Shown: positions 37,801-56,123, counted from the stretch's first letter. The stretch: 64,000 nt of DNA from Paenibacillus sp. FSL R5-0623 (GCF_037974265.1 NZ_CP150233.1:4092001-4156000), one strand, 5' to 3'. Made by a program: numbers and translations. The notes: a model not told the origin generated them from the sequence alone.

Positions 37801-38694
37801 TTGGTTGGATTTTTGATTTAACTCTCTGTACGTTAACTGTCTATTCTCAAATACGACTGCCGGATGATCCGGTGTTCGCTCCACCTGTTCTTCAAATAAT
37901 TGATGCATCGTCTTGTTCTGTGGATACTCAACCCTTGTATCGTTAAAGTCATATAACAGCTTGTTTCGATGAAACTCTGATAACATATCAACTTGACTTA
38001 GCTCCAGATCAGGTTGGTTCAGCACAATGGAAAACAATTGGTCAAGATGCTCTACAATTTGAACCATATAATCGCGATCATAACGATCATCATCATAAAC
38101 TAATCTTAACTGAATGGAGTCGTTCTCCAGATCAAAGTGGAACATTGTCGCCGCTTTTACGTTATTTTCATCAAGGGCTGGATGAATTTCATTCAACGAA
38201 ACCAAGGTATGAATTAGAGGTACATGGTTCGAATCATACTGAACATTTAAACGTTCAACCATTTTTCTGAAAGGGATTCGTTGATGCTGAATGGCTTCCG
38301 TTAAACTGGTCTTCACTTGATTAAATACGGACTTGAATGACATCGCATGATTGATATTATTTTTTAAGACAAGAACCTTATTCGAGAGCGATAGATCATT
38401 GTTCTTTTCTTCCATCGTTGGTATGCCAATAATCATCTTGGTTTCATTCGTGTATTTATATAACAGACACTGAACTCCCGTTAATAATATCGTGTAAATG
38501 GCCATAGGCGCATTACGCGACATGGACTTGATTTTATATGAAACATCGGCTGACATAGGCTTATATATATAATTATGGCGCTGCGTATCGTCTAAGTGCT
38601 TGGAGATTGTCTTGCAATAAGGCAAATGAACAAGATGATCATCATCTTCAAATCGGCTTGCCCAATACGATTCCTGTTTCTTAAAAATAGACAT
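28873..38694 (-). CDS. NRPS (MycB/ItuB-like), partial C-A-PCP-E-C-A-PCP-E-C, no release domain
   Basis: A 3273-residue peptide synthetase. Domain order: C-terminal half of a C domain without HHxxxDG (1-235); A1 (255-750); PCP (Ser797 in LGGDSIKS); E (848-1290, HHLVIDG); DCL-type C (1313-1750, HHILMDG at 1450); A2 (1772-2265); PCP (Ser2314); E (2365-2805, HHLLVDG); DCL-type C (2832-3260, HHILMDG at 2968). It should add two residues and epimerise both to D. My reading of the A2 code is DFWNIGMVHK, the classic Thr code. A1 reads DSTQVAEVVK, which I cannot assign; it shares D-S and A-E-V with a remembered His code. The stop follows the last C domain directly: no further module and no thioesterase. 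It starts 48 bases after the upstream synthetase gene (GGGGTG SD). Canonical MycB/ItuB has four modules, so this is about half that size. Confidence 0.93.
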   Translation of the reverse strand: MSIFKKQESYWASRFEDDDHLVHLPYCKTISKHLDDTQRHNYIYKPMSADVSYKIKSMSRNAPMAIYTILLTGVQCLLYKYTNETKMIIGIPTMEEKNNDLSLSNKVLVLKNNINHAMSFKSVFNQVKTSLTEAIQHQRIPFRKMVERLNVQYDSNHVPLIHTLVSLNEIHPALDENNVKAATMFHFDLENDSIQLRLVYDDDRYDRDYMVQIVEHLDQLFSIVLNQPDLELSQVDMLSEFHRNKLLYDFNDTRVEYPQNKTMHQLFEEQVERTPDHPAVVFENRQLTYRELNQKSNQLARLLQAKGVQAGQFVGIMTERSFEMIIGLFGILKAGGAYVPIDPEYPADRIHYILEDSKVAWLLHQSHIQEPEHFAGTCVILDSEINHYEDHLNLVDGAISSDLAYMIYTSGTTGHPKGVMIEHASIVNSLQWKSDFYHFTGDDRVLMLNPFVFDSFITHFFGPMISGSTVYLLNQQQCKDAIAINTMVKKQQITHIQSPPSFLMTLLEQVSAEDWASMKNVVAAGEKIVPALIHKLQRINPRIEVCNEYGPTENSVVSTVLSIKSADQNISIGKPIANNRVYILGERNELQPIGVQGELCVAGAGLSRGYLNRPDLTAEKFVDDPFVSGAKMYKTGDFARWLPDGNIEYIGRVDHQEKIRGHRIELGEVETALLNSTQIKEAIVIAREDETGTKQLCAYLVGEDAITIGELRETLSQQLPNYMIPSYFVQLDQMPLTSNGKIDRKVLPAPKEHMLKGMEYEAPRTMVEQQLVSIWEEVLGVENIGILDNFFELGGDSIKSIQVSSRLYQAGYQVQMDHLFKNPTIASLIPYVKSISTLSEQGIITGKVMLTPIQHWFFEQYKVDAHHYNQSVMLYRKEGFHEATLRRVFDKLSEHHDALRMVYRLTEQGYEAWNEGQEKEPLYTLEVMDFKSLADPSQEIEKKANEMQSTFTLERGPLMKLGVFQCTDGDHLLIVIHHLVIDGVSWRIFIEDLSRGYEQLSDGEPIQLPQKTTSFQLWAEQLQLYANSDAITQEFAYWNEIEKATYKPLPTDFEADHALEKDSEEITMEWSAAETEQLLKLANRAYKTEISDLLLHALGMSIHQWTGMDKVLVNLEGHGREQILPDLDITRTIGWFTSQYPVVLDMEASSNMSLFIKTNKEMIRQIPKKGIGYGILRYLSAHQQEAPFTLNPEISFNYLGQFDQDLQNSGMQISPYPGGATASDNHRRNVLIDMNALIVEGKLTLSLRYSRTQYRKETMERVATYFRDHLQEIVMHCVTKEKPECTPSDLTLKGITIEELEGFVQESEHIGEIEDIYALSPMQNGMFFHHLLHSKSEAYFLQTTLDLHGSLDVEAFTKSLDQLMQRNSILRTNFHSKWKNGPLQVVYRHKRNGLIYEDLREMNEKDRKAYVADYTRADKIKGFDLSQDVLMRISILQTQDQTYRFIWNYHHILMDGWCLSLVIQELFDGYFAIQEQRKLETKSTIPYKHYIEWLDNQDHEESLKYWRDYLQGYDEQTTLPKEHSITKSDEYHSEHMICTLSQELTGQIAQVASQNQVTLNTFMQTAWGMLLQIYNGSEDVVFGSVVSGRPAAIVGVERIIGLFINTIPVRVQTQGNETFAAIMKRNQEHAVASHPHDTYPLYEIQAETSQKQNLIDHILIFENYPVQGIMEQFGDREETALRITNVEADEQTNYDFNLIIKPGQSMKCMFYYNANVYDRASVERIQGHLIQMLEQVVNNPNIPIHDIDLTTTQEKTQILEQFNDSMADYPKDKTIHGLFEEQAARTPAHVAVVFEDQHLTYQGLNEKANQLARTLKAKGIQNDQLIGIIADRSLDMVVGILAILKAGGAYVPIDPEYPEDRINYMLEDSGVLVLLMQSHLQERISFAGEVVCLDQPKSYHEDHSNLGVTATSTGLAYVIYTSGTTGKPKGTCIEHKNVVRLLFNSKNLFDFNASDTWTLFHSFCFDFSVWEMYGALLYGGKLVIVPQMTAKSPEQFLQLLKIEQVTILNQTPTYFYHLLQEELAGHAADLKLRKVIFGGEALNPVLLKEWKLKYPFIQLINMYGITETTVHVTYKEITDIEIHAGKSNIGKPIPTLQTYILDKHQRIQPIGVQGELVVAGEGLARGYLNRPDLTAEKFVDHPWITEGKMYRTGDAARWLPDGNMEYLGRIDHQVKIRGYRIELGEVETALLQMDSIQEAVVIAREHEDGSKQLCAYWKGDSSLTAKKIRMALSHEIPDYMIPSYFIQLEHIPLTSNGKVDRKALPSPQEHMQKGTEYMAPQNAVEQAIVSAWEAVLGVQQVSTSDHFFELGGDSIKCIQVSSRLLQAGYKVEMKHFFTYPTVAELSEHVTSVSTISDQGEVTGQVILTPVQRWFFDQNMVDAHHYNQEMMFFREKGFDVRFIHSIMDQIVKQHDALRILYRQAPEGGYEAWNRGADEDGLYSLEIVDLKTEAYPASFIENKAKEIQSGMDLSHGPLIKLGLFQCAEGDHLLIAIHHLLVDGVSWRILYEDIQTGQDQFLRGEEIRLPQKTTSFKQWAEQLSTFADSPAMKQENPYLSRVEQAQLSPLPKDMDCDETIGKDSETITIHWTTAETEQLLKQTHHAYHTEINDILLTALGMAVHDWTGMGEILVNLEGHGREDILPELDIMRTVGWFTSMYPVMITMESGADLSRKIKTVKEGLRQIPTKGIGYGISRYLSHGNEGFKLEKNPEISFNYMGQVNQDSGQDGIKFSHYSSGPSVSENNKRPFVLNINGIVTEGQLSLSINYSSKQYRRETMEQLACLYKEGLNRVVEHCVTKEQTELTPSDISCKSLTIDQLDQIVEQTGHIGRIENVYPLTPLQKEMLYESERNPISGAYFVQIMFDMRGDLDVTSFAQSLDQLMQRHAILRTNFYSDFVDIPLQIVYQEKKFEFNYEVVAGTSELQRKTYVDEYIEQDKARGFDLQRDSLIRMSVLRTNHEEYRVIWSFHHILMDGWCMSLVSKEIFENYFAIRENRKPQVTLLTPYSQFIEWLEQQDHQGAITYWSHYLEGYEGQTKLPGEKIKPKHERQDSRTLNCYLDDLLIEQMKQIAEQQHVTLHTLVQTAWGVLLQQYNESNDVVFGSVVSGRPPVIPGIESMIGLFINAIPVRIQAQADESFISLMKRNQAQAVESHAYDTYSLYDIQNLTKQKQSLINHVVVYQNFPVENRMESLGQKGETPLEIMNIGGTEHNSFDFTLIVKPHENMKIILMYNANVYDPSTVEQIQKHFISMIQQVVSNSEVKINELASITSNSY

Positions 38695-38742
38695 ATGGCA
38701 CCCCGATCACATTTATATTTTTGAGACACGTCCTAGGTTATT

Positions 38743-50646
<11,904 letters not shown>

Positions 50647-50694
50647 TCATCTCTAACATGCTTATCTAATTATTTACACATATTTCAAGCAAAA

Positions 50695-50750
50695 TTTTAC
50701 CATAGAAATATATGTAAAATCAATCAATTTATTGTTACTATATGGTAAAA
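50695..50750 (-). promoter_or_regulatory. Promoter of the hybrid synthetase operon with inverted repeat
   Basis: On the minus strand TTGATT (50727-50722) and TATGGT (50704-50699) are 17 bases apart. The -10 lies in TTTTACCATA (50695-50704), whose exact reverse complement TATGGTAAAA is at 50741-50750 upstream of the -35. A degenerate third copy (TATGTAAAA, 50711-50719) lies between. The paired 10-mers could bind a regulator around the promoter. No regulator gene is nearby. Confidence 0.5.
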
Positions 50751-50828
50751 AATAGAGATTGATTCGTAAGTTATTGACATATTTAATACCAAACATCTGA
50801 AGTTTCAACAAGTTTAGATGCATTAAAA

Positions 50829-50861
50829 GACAAAAAGACTACCTTATAAAAAGGCAGTCTG
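50829..50861 (-). terminator. Intrinsic terminator after the MAT gene
   Basis: AGACTGCCTT and AAGGTAGTCT pair with one mismatch across a short loop; on the minus strand TTTTTGTCTTT follows. It lies about 40 bases past the MAT stop, so MAT and the synthetases are probably separate transcripts or linked by partial readthrough. Confidence 0.8.
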
Positions 50862-50900
50862 TCGCTGTAATATAGATCTTGCAAAAGAAAAGTTCGGGTA

Positions 50901-52106
50901 CTAGATTGCATCAATCAACGCTGTTCCATCCAATGGAATTTTCTTTGCTATAATAATGGAATGACATACCTGTAGAGCATCATTTATCTCTTCTTCACTG
51001 AGTTCGTATCCATTCTTGTGTATTTGTTCCTGTACCCGTTGTAAATGATGAAATAATGGCTCAACCATTTGGGCATATGATATCGAATCTTGGTTATAAT
51101 TCCGTGAAGTGAGTGCGGTTACCATTAGTTCTGATAACAACTTTTTACGAATCGTTAACCGTTTATTTTTCCTTTCTTGTGTATTTGTAAGCATTAGTAA
51201 ATCGGAAGGTTGACTTAGCGAGTAAGGTAGAATACTCTTCGTTATTTTACTCATAAGACTAACTAACACATGTTTAGAACCCAACTCTATAACTTCATTA
51301 ACCCCATTTGCAACCAGATAGCGCATAGACTCTGACCATCTTACAGACATCGTCATCTGCATGTTTAAGTAATCCACGACAGATCGATCAGACTCATAGG
51401 GTGCTGCTGTAACATTGGAAATAATCGGGTATTTTGCATGGGCATATTGATATTGATCCAATTCAACTTTGAATTGTTCTGCTGCGGTTTGCATCATAGG
51501 TGAATGATAGGGACCACTTACATTGATATAAGAATGTTTTGTTCCCAGGGTTTCTGTCCTTTTAATAATTTCTTGTATAGAGTGCCGATGTCCCGAAATG
51601 ACAAACTGCTGGTCAGCGTTCATACAAGCCACACAGGCAGGGCGTTCTTTTGTTGAAACTTCTTCGCATATGTTTTGAAGTGTATCTAATCGAATGTGTG
51701 AAATGGCCACCATGGTCCCTTGCTGATCCGGGTCTGCATTGTGCATAATGATCCCTCGTTGTCTCACAAGTTTAATAGCGTCACGAAAAGATAGAACACC
51801 AGCGCATACCAGAGCCGAATATTCTCCCAAACTATGCCCAGCCAAATAAGCGGGTTCCATCCCTATTTCTTGCATATAAACTTGATAAGCAATGACACTA
51901 ACAGTCAAAAGTGCAGGCTGAGCGTTCATCGTCATTGTCAAATCATTCATACTACCTTCAAAACATAACTTTCTCAAATCGAAAGAAATGGCTTCACTGG
52001 CTTCTTCAAATAACTTCTTAGCCACATCGAAGTTATTCCAAAAGTCTCTACCCATCCCAACCATCTGGGAACCTTGTCCAGGAAACAACAGAGCTACATT
52101 ACTCAT
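50901..52106 (-). CDS. Malonyl-CoA:ACP transacylase of the lipopeptide locus (FenF/ItuD-like)
   Basis: A roughly 401-residue trans-acting acyltransferase. The catalytic serine motif GHSLGEYSAL is near residue 90, the N-terminal LFPGQGSQMVGMG block is present, and the general-base His sits in VSGPYHSPMM. After the standard MAT domain (about 290 residues) a helical C-terminal extension of about 100 residues follows, as in FenF/ItuD/BmyD of iturin-type clusters. It should load malonyl onto an ACP of the KS module, which lacks its own AT. The ATG at 52106 has GGAGG seven bases upstream. It looks notably AT-rich. It ends in its own terminator before the synthetase promoter. Confidence 0.92.
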   Translation of the reverse strand: MSNVALLFPGQGSQMVGMGRDFWNNFDVAKKLFEEASEAISFDLRKLCFEGSMNDLTMTMNAQPALLTVSVIAYQVYMQEIGMEPAYLAGHSLGEYSALVCAGVLSFRDAIKLVRQRGIIMHNADPDQQGTMVAISHIRLDTLQNICEEVSTKERPACVACMNADQQFVISGHRHSIQEIIKRTETLGTKHSYINVSGPYHSPMMQTAAEQFKVELDQYQYAHAKYPIISNVTAAPYESDRSVVDYLNMQMTMSVRWSESMRYLVANGVNEVIELGSKHVLVSLMSKITKSILPYSLSQPSDLLMLTNTQERKNKRLTIRKKLLSELMVTALTSRNYNQDSISYAQMVEPLFHHLQRVQEQIHKNGYELSEEEINDALQVCHSIIIAKKIPLDGTALIDAI

Positions 52107-52247
52107 CCAGCATCCTCCATGTATCAACTTTATATTTCATACACATCGACAACCAAAAACCAATAAATTCCTTGTTTGCAAAATTTATAATAAACTTTCA
52201 TTGGGAGTTATGCAATAATAAAGTCAAAAGGAGGGTCTTCTATTCCT

Positions 52248-52345
52248 ATGAACGAAAAAAATTCGTGATCATTTATGGGCTCCTTGTTGGCCTCTGTGTC
52301 GGGGCATTTAGTGTAGTTCTATACTGGATATTAACTGAAGCCTGA
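52248..52345 (+). CDS. Candidate small single-helix membrane peptide needing a -1 shift at an A7 run
   Basis: AAAAGGAGG precedes an ATG at 52248 (13-base spacing). The zero frame stops after six codons (MNEKNS). In the -1 frame, open from the A7 run, a hydrophobic stretch reads FVIIYGLLVGLCVGAFSVV and ends with an aromatic/acidic tail and TGA at 52343-52345. The shift point reads A AAA AAT, a classic slippery heptamer. A frameshift, transcriptional slippage, a one-base deletion or a sequencing error would all explain it. With one more A the product is a 32-residue membrane peptide. A hairpin follows. Function unknown. Confidence 0.3.
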
Positions 52346-52357
52346 ACATGGCAAATA

Positions 52358-52386
52358 GACATCTCCAATACGGAGATGCCTGTTTT
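52358..52386 (+). terminator. Hairpin after the small-peptide frame
   Basis: CATCTCC (52360-52366) pairs with GGAGATG (52372-52378) around a five-base loop, followed by CCTGTTTTG on the plus strand. Moderate terminator; its position 13 bases after the peptide frame supports a short plus-strand transcript. Confidence 0.5.
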
Positions 52387-52515
52387 GTTCTGATCTGATC
52401 ATTCGATGCTTATTATTCCTCATTATCTTAAGTATCTGAATACACTAATTTCAAGTTCAACGACAATTTCTTCAGACAATTTTGTTACCATCTTTTTCGT
52501 GTGAATCGGATTACC

Positions 52516-53376
52516 TCATCCTTCAATCAATCCATACTTCACAAAACTATGATACAATCCATCTTCCTCGACTGTTCCAGTAATATCATCTGCAATGGCT
52601 TTCAGTCCAGGCTTTGCATTACCCATGGCAATTCCAATGTTACAGAATTCCAACATCTCGGCATCATTCATGCCATCACCGATGGCAAATGTATCTTCTT
52701 GGGACATGCCCAGATGCTTCAGCAGATCAGCGATCGCAATGGCTTTGTGAATGCCAGGGATCATCAGCTCACCACTTCCTTCACCAAAGATCGGCACGGT
52801 GCACTGAATGACTTCGAATTTTCCTTCAAACTCTTGCTTGATCCGCTCAAACGGGATGGCTGAGCTCTCCAAGAAACATACTTTGTTCACATCATCCTTA
52901 TACAGGTCGGCCTCTCCATATGTTAATCCGGCAATAAACGGATGCGGTTTCAGCTCTTTCTTCTCTCTGGCTACAGGGTCATTCTCCACATCACCATAGA
53001 TACGGCGTTCCAGGTGAGGTTGAAGATTGTTACTCGCATACAATGCCGAATTGGATTCAAGGTAGAAGTCAATGCCATTTTCATTAAAGAAATCGACCAT
53101 ATGTCGAACATCTTCCGCTGTTACCCTTTTGTGATATAACACGTCCTTGCCAAACTCCACATAACCCCCACCTGCACCAATCAGACCATCGAATCCGACA
53201 TCCCAGATGGAATCATAAATTTCTGCTTTGGATCGGCCTGTACATAAATAGAGCAGATGTCCGTTCTCTCTAGCCTGTCTACAAGCCTTCTGTGCTGACA
53301 ACGGAATGTTTCCATCATCGTCGACCAATGTGCCATCAATATCAATAAAAACAATTTTTCGCTTCGTTTCGTTCAT
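52516..53376 (-). CDS. Cof-type HAD phosphatase
   Basis: A 286-residue HAD hydrolase of the Cof/YkrA-like group with a C2 cap. Motif I is FIDIDGTLVDDDG, motif II LCTGRSK, motif III Lys in IHKAIAIADLL and motif IV FAIGDGMNDAEML. Members dephosphorylate sugar phosphates and other small phosphates. Single-gene minus-strand unit next to, but not evidently part of, the lipopeptide locus. Confidence 0.9.
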   Translation of the reverse strand: MNETKRKIVFIDIDGTLVDDDGNIPLSAQKACRQARENGHLLYLCTGRSKAEIYDSIWDVGFDGLIGAGGGYVEFGKDVLYHKRVTAEDVRHMVDFFNENGIDFYLESNSALYASNNLQPHLERRIYGDVENDPVAREKKELKPHPFIAGLTYGEADLYKDDVNKVCFLESSAIPFERIKQEFEGKFEVIQCTVPIFGEGSGELMIPGIHKAIAIADLLKHLGMSQEDTFAIGDGMNDAEMLEFCNIGIAMGNAKPGLKAIADDITGTVEEDGLYHSFVKYGLIEG

Positions 53377-53492
53377 CTGCTTATGCCCCCATCATGTATC
53401 TCGTATCCCTATACCATCCATCACAATGCAAATTTCACTATTTGTTGGAACTTGTTATAGCACAAGGTTTTAGGTTTGTCCGTTTCCAATGG

Positions 53493-54023
53493 TCACTTAC
53501 ATGCCAACTTGTCCATATGTACGGTTTGCCAGTCATCATCCTGCTCAGCAATAACCGTAAACCCTTGGCGTTTCCAGAAATCTACGGCTCCCGGCAAGAA
53601 GCGATGTGTATGCAAATACAGCGTCGTATAGTGCATATCCTTTACCACATTCTCCAGTTCGTTCATCAGCATCGAACCAATGCCAAACCTACGATACGCG
53701 GGATCTACATAACATTTTACTATTTCGGCAGCCGATCGAGCTGCATATCGACCTTCCACAGCTTCGATACGTCCATCATAAGGTAATATTCCAATAGAAC
53801 CGACGATGCCCGCATCCTCCATCATTGCAACAAGAAAGATCGAACCATCGGAGTGCAGATAATGTTCTCTGAACTGCTCGAAGTCCACAGGCAATTTCGT
53901 GTGATCCATCATCGGAAACACTTCTCTGCGTACACGCATGGCAAAATCAATGGCATCATGAATCTGGTGTGCCTGAACTGGTGTGACTGTCGGTATACTC
54001 TGAAGTTGTGTCAATAAATCCAC
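53493..54023 (-). CDS. GNAT family N-acetyltransferase
   Basis: A 176-residue acetyl-CoA-dependent acyltransferase. The acetyl-CoA pyrophosphate-binding segment is RRFGIGSMLMNEL (Q/RxxGxG/A pattern), preceded by strand beta4 AAEIVKCYVDPAY and followed by LYLHTHRFLPGAVDFWKRQGF, the usual motif B. The acceptor is unknown. It stands alone on the minus strand between a Cof phosphatase and a divergent subtilisin gene. Confidence 0.85.
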   Translation of the reverse strand: MDLLTQLQSIPTVTPVQAHQIHDAIDFAMRVRREVFPMMDHTKLPVDFEQFREHYLHSDGSIFLVAMMEDAGIVGSIGILPYDGRIEAVEGRYAARSAAEIVKCYVDPAYRRFGIGSMLMNELENVVKDMHYTTLYLHTHRFLPGAVDFWKRQGFTVIAEQDDDWQTVHMDKLACK

Positions 54024-54235
54024 ATTCCTTATCCTCTGTATTAGGAGTTGCTTCTTGGCCCTTCCTTAAATCTTGTTCATGCCAAGGTCGGCTCTCTTCA
54101 TCTCATCTTACCGAATTTGTCCCCTCCTATCAATCTATCTACACTACTAACTAAATTAAAAAAGTGCCCACACAGTCTGATAGAGTTCGCATACGATAAG
54201 GCGTGTCACAATCCATGTTGGAGGGGGAAACGCTC

Positions 54236-55396
54236 ATGTGGTTATGGTTAGGTGTTTTTGGTTTCATTTCGCTAGCAATAATCGGGTTCGTGTATCGTTA
54301 TCTGAACCAACTTGCCGAGAGCAAGTTTCACCCTCACGCTCCCAAGCAGCTCTTAGTCAAATTCAAGGAAGGTACAACCGAGGATGAGATGCATACCCTT
54401 CACAAAAAAGGGAGATGTAAAGTCGCTGAGACATACGAAGATTTAGGATGGTACCGTGTGGAATCCCGCAAAAAAATGCACCGGATGCTGAAACGTTACA
54501 AAGATCATGAGCTTATTGAACATGCAGAGCCGAATTACCTCGTTGAAGCATCCTTCACTCCCAATGACCCTTTCTTTCCTTATCAGTATAACCTGTCCAA
54601 AATCAATGCACCCGCTGCATGGGACATTACTCAGAGTAACAGCTCTGTCAAAATCGCCATTATCGATACCGGTGTACAGTTGAACCATCCAGAATTGGCC
54701 TCGAAGCTCCTCCCCGGTTATGATTATGTTGATTATGATAACATCCCTGAGGACGGGAACGGCCACGGCACCCATGTAGCCGGGATCGCTGCCTCCGTAA
54801 CCAACAATGGTTTGGGTATCGCCGGCGCTGCACCGCTCGCATCCATTGTTCCGCTCCGGGTGCTGGATAACAACGGGCAAGGAACGATAGGGAATGTCGG
54901 TAACGGGCTTGTCTTTGCTGCCAACAACGGTGTACAGGTTGTTAACCTGAGCCTTGGTGGGCCAATGGGAAATGCTTTCCTTCAAGCTGCCGTACAGTAT
55001 GCTTGGGATCGAGGAGCTGTGATTATTGCCGCAGCCGGTAACGACAACACTTCTTTCCCAATCGTACCCGCATCGTATCCCAATGTGATTGCCGTCGCTT
55101 CAACCAATCCCTCCGATCTCAAATCCAATTTCTCCAACTACGGTTCCTGGGTCGATATGGCTGCACCGGGTGATACCATTCTATCCACATACCTGGGAGG
55201 TTCCTATGCCTACCTTAGCGGGACGTCCATGGCTGCCCCTCATGTGGCTGGAGTGGCTGCACTTCTCGCTGCACAAGGGAAAACAAATGCTCAGATTCGG
55301 GATGCGCTGTGTTTCGCTTCTGATCCAGTATCAGGCTCCGGGATCTACTGGACATATGGTCGACTGAATGCTTATCAGAGCTTGCAGGTGCCATAA
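54236..55396 (+). CDS. Membrane-anchored S8 subtilisin-family serine protease
   Basis: A 386-residue thermitase-like subtilase. Catalytic triad: Asp144 (IIDTGV), His177 (GHGTHVAG) and Ser331 (GTSMAAPH), with oxyanion Asn269 (AAAGND). Residues 1-20 form a hydrophobic helix with no obvious signal-peptidase site, so it is probably a membrane anchor. Residues 35-105 form an inhibitor_I9/fervidolysin-like propeptide (LLVKFKEGTTEDEM, HAEPNYLVE). The ATG at 54236 lies eight bases from GGAGGGGG; the longer frame at 54203 was rejected. Monocistronic, converging on a shared terminator. Confidence 0.92.
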   Translation: MWLWLGVFGFISLAIIGFVYRYLNQLAESKFHPHAPKQLLVKFKEGTTEDEMHTLHKKGRCKVAETYEDLGWYRVESRKKMHRMLKRYKDHELIEHAEPNYLVEASFTPNDPFFPYQYNLSKINAPAAWDITQSNSSVKIAIIDTGVQLNHPELASKLLPGYDYVDYDNIPEDGNGHGTHVAGIAASVTNNGLGIAGAAPLASIVPLRVLDNNGQGTIGNVGNGLVFAANNGVQVVNLSLGGPMGNAFLQAAVQYAWDRGAVIIAAAGNDNTSFPIVPASYPNVIAVASTNPSDLKSNFSNYGSWVDMAAPGDTILSTYLGGSYAYLSGTSMAAPHVAGVAALLAAQGKTNAQIRDALCFASDPVSGSGIYWTYGRLNAYQSLQVP

Positions 55397-55462
55397 TACA
55401 CCCACCTACTATCGCTCATGATTGTCACACAGGGCATATCCTTTCCATTTTTACACAAATTA

Positions 55463-55504
55463 AAAAACGAAGGGGCATCTGTAAGTAAGATGCTCCTTCG
55501 TTTG
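55463..55504. terminator. Bidirectional terminator between protease and RidA genes
   Basis: AAACGAAGGGGCATCT pairs with AGATGCTCCTTCGTTT (one bulge) around a short loop. Both strands give T-rich tails, serving the two converging genes. Confidence 0.88.
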
Positions 55505-55522
55505 GTTAAAAAGTATTCGATG

Positions 55523-55921
55523 TTACACTTTTGCTGCCCAAAGCTCTATTTCAATTTTAATCTCTGGTAGACCTAACGCCGTAATATATCCAATCGTCAT
55601 TGCAGGATAATCCGTACTAAATAATTGTCCCCACTCGGCGTATAAGAAATCCCAATCGATTTTCTCGGTTGCCCAGACGTTCACTTTGATAATATGTTCA
55701 GCATCTAAATGCTCAGATTCGAGCACTGTTTTAATATTATTAAATGTATTAGTGACTTGCTCATTCAGACTCTCTGGAAAGAGTCCATCACGATCTGCTC
55801 CAATTTGACCCGAAGTCACAAATAACTCTGCATTTCTCGGGATTCTTGTAATATGCGTGTACTGACCTACAGGAGCTGGCATATTTGCTGGATTTTTTCT
55901 AGTAATTTTGTCCATATTCAT
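55523..55921 (-). CDS. RidA/YjgF-like protein lacking the canonical arginine
   Basis: A 132-residue Rid-superfamily protein with FVTSGQIGADRDGLF near residue 35, an INV/VNVWATEKIDW block and EIKIEIELWAA at the end. RidA imine deaminases carry an essential Arg in a PxR motif; here the equivalent segment reads YPAMTIGY, so that Arg is Met. Deaminase activity on 2-aminoacrylate is therefore doubtful, and it may belong to a diverged Rid subfamily. The ATG at 55921 is seven bases from GAGGT. Upstream lies a good promoter with a small open frame in the leader. Confidence 0.85.
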   Translation of the reverse strand: MNMDKITRKNPANMPAPVGQYTHITRIPRNAELFVTSGQIGADRDGLFPESLNEQVTNTFNNIKTVLESEHLDAEHIIKVNVWATEKIDWDFLYAEWGQLFSTDYPAMTIGYITALGLPEIKIEIELWAAKV

Positions 55922-56009
55922 CTGGATTACCTCGTCATTCTTAAGATTTTTCTGCGATATTTTCTAGTTTTCTTCCGATTTTGGGCAGACTTCACCCTTT
56001 GAATAGATT

Positions 56010-56075
56010 CTAGAAAAAGACAGCAGTGGAGTATCCATATCCCGAAGATATAAACGCAAGTGATTTTTTCTTCAT
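56010..56075 (-). CDS. Candidate 21-residue peptide upstream of the RidA-like gene
   Basis: The ATG at 56075 follows GGGGAG by nine bases, under a good promoter 49 bases upstream. The peptide starts MKKKSLAFISSGYGYS and ends AVFF before a TAG. The Lys-rich start and hydrophobic residues recall the beginning of an exported peptide. It could be a leader peptide for the RidA-like gene 89 bases downstream, a small membrane-active peptide, or chance. No family is recognised. Confidence 0.3.
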   Translation of the reverse strand: MKKKSLAFISSGYGYSTAVFF

Positions 56076-56123
56076 GAGTGGATGCTCCCCTTTCTTAAGT
56101 GACAAGATTCTCTTCATTTATTT

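Larger units (their letters stand above)
52107..52515. other. Intergenic region with a small membrane-peptide candidate
   Basis: About 410 bases lie between the MAT start and the Cof-type gene end. They hold the MAT promoter region (no single match chosen), a short plus-strand reading frame interrupted at an A7 run (52248-52345) and a plus-strand hairpin (52358-52386). Nothing else is recognised. Confidence 0.45.
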
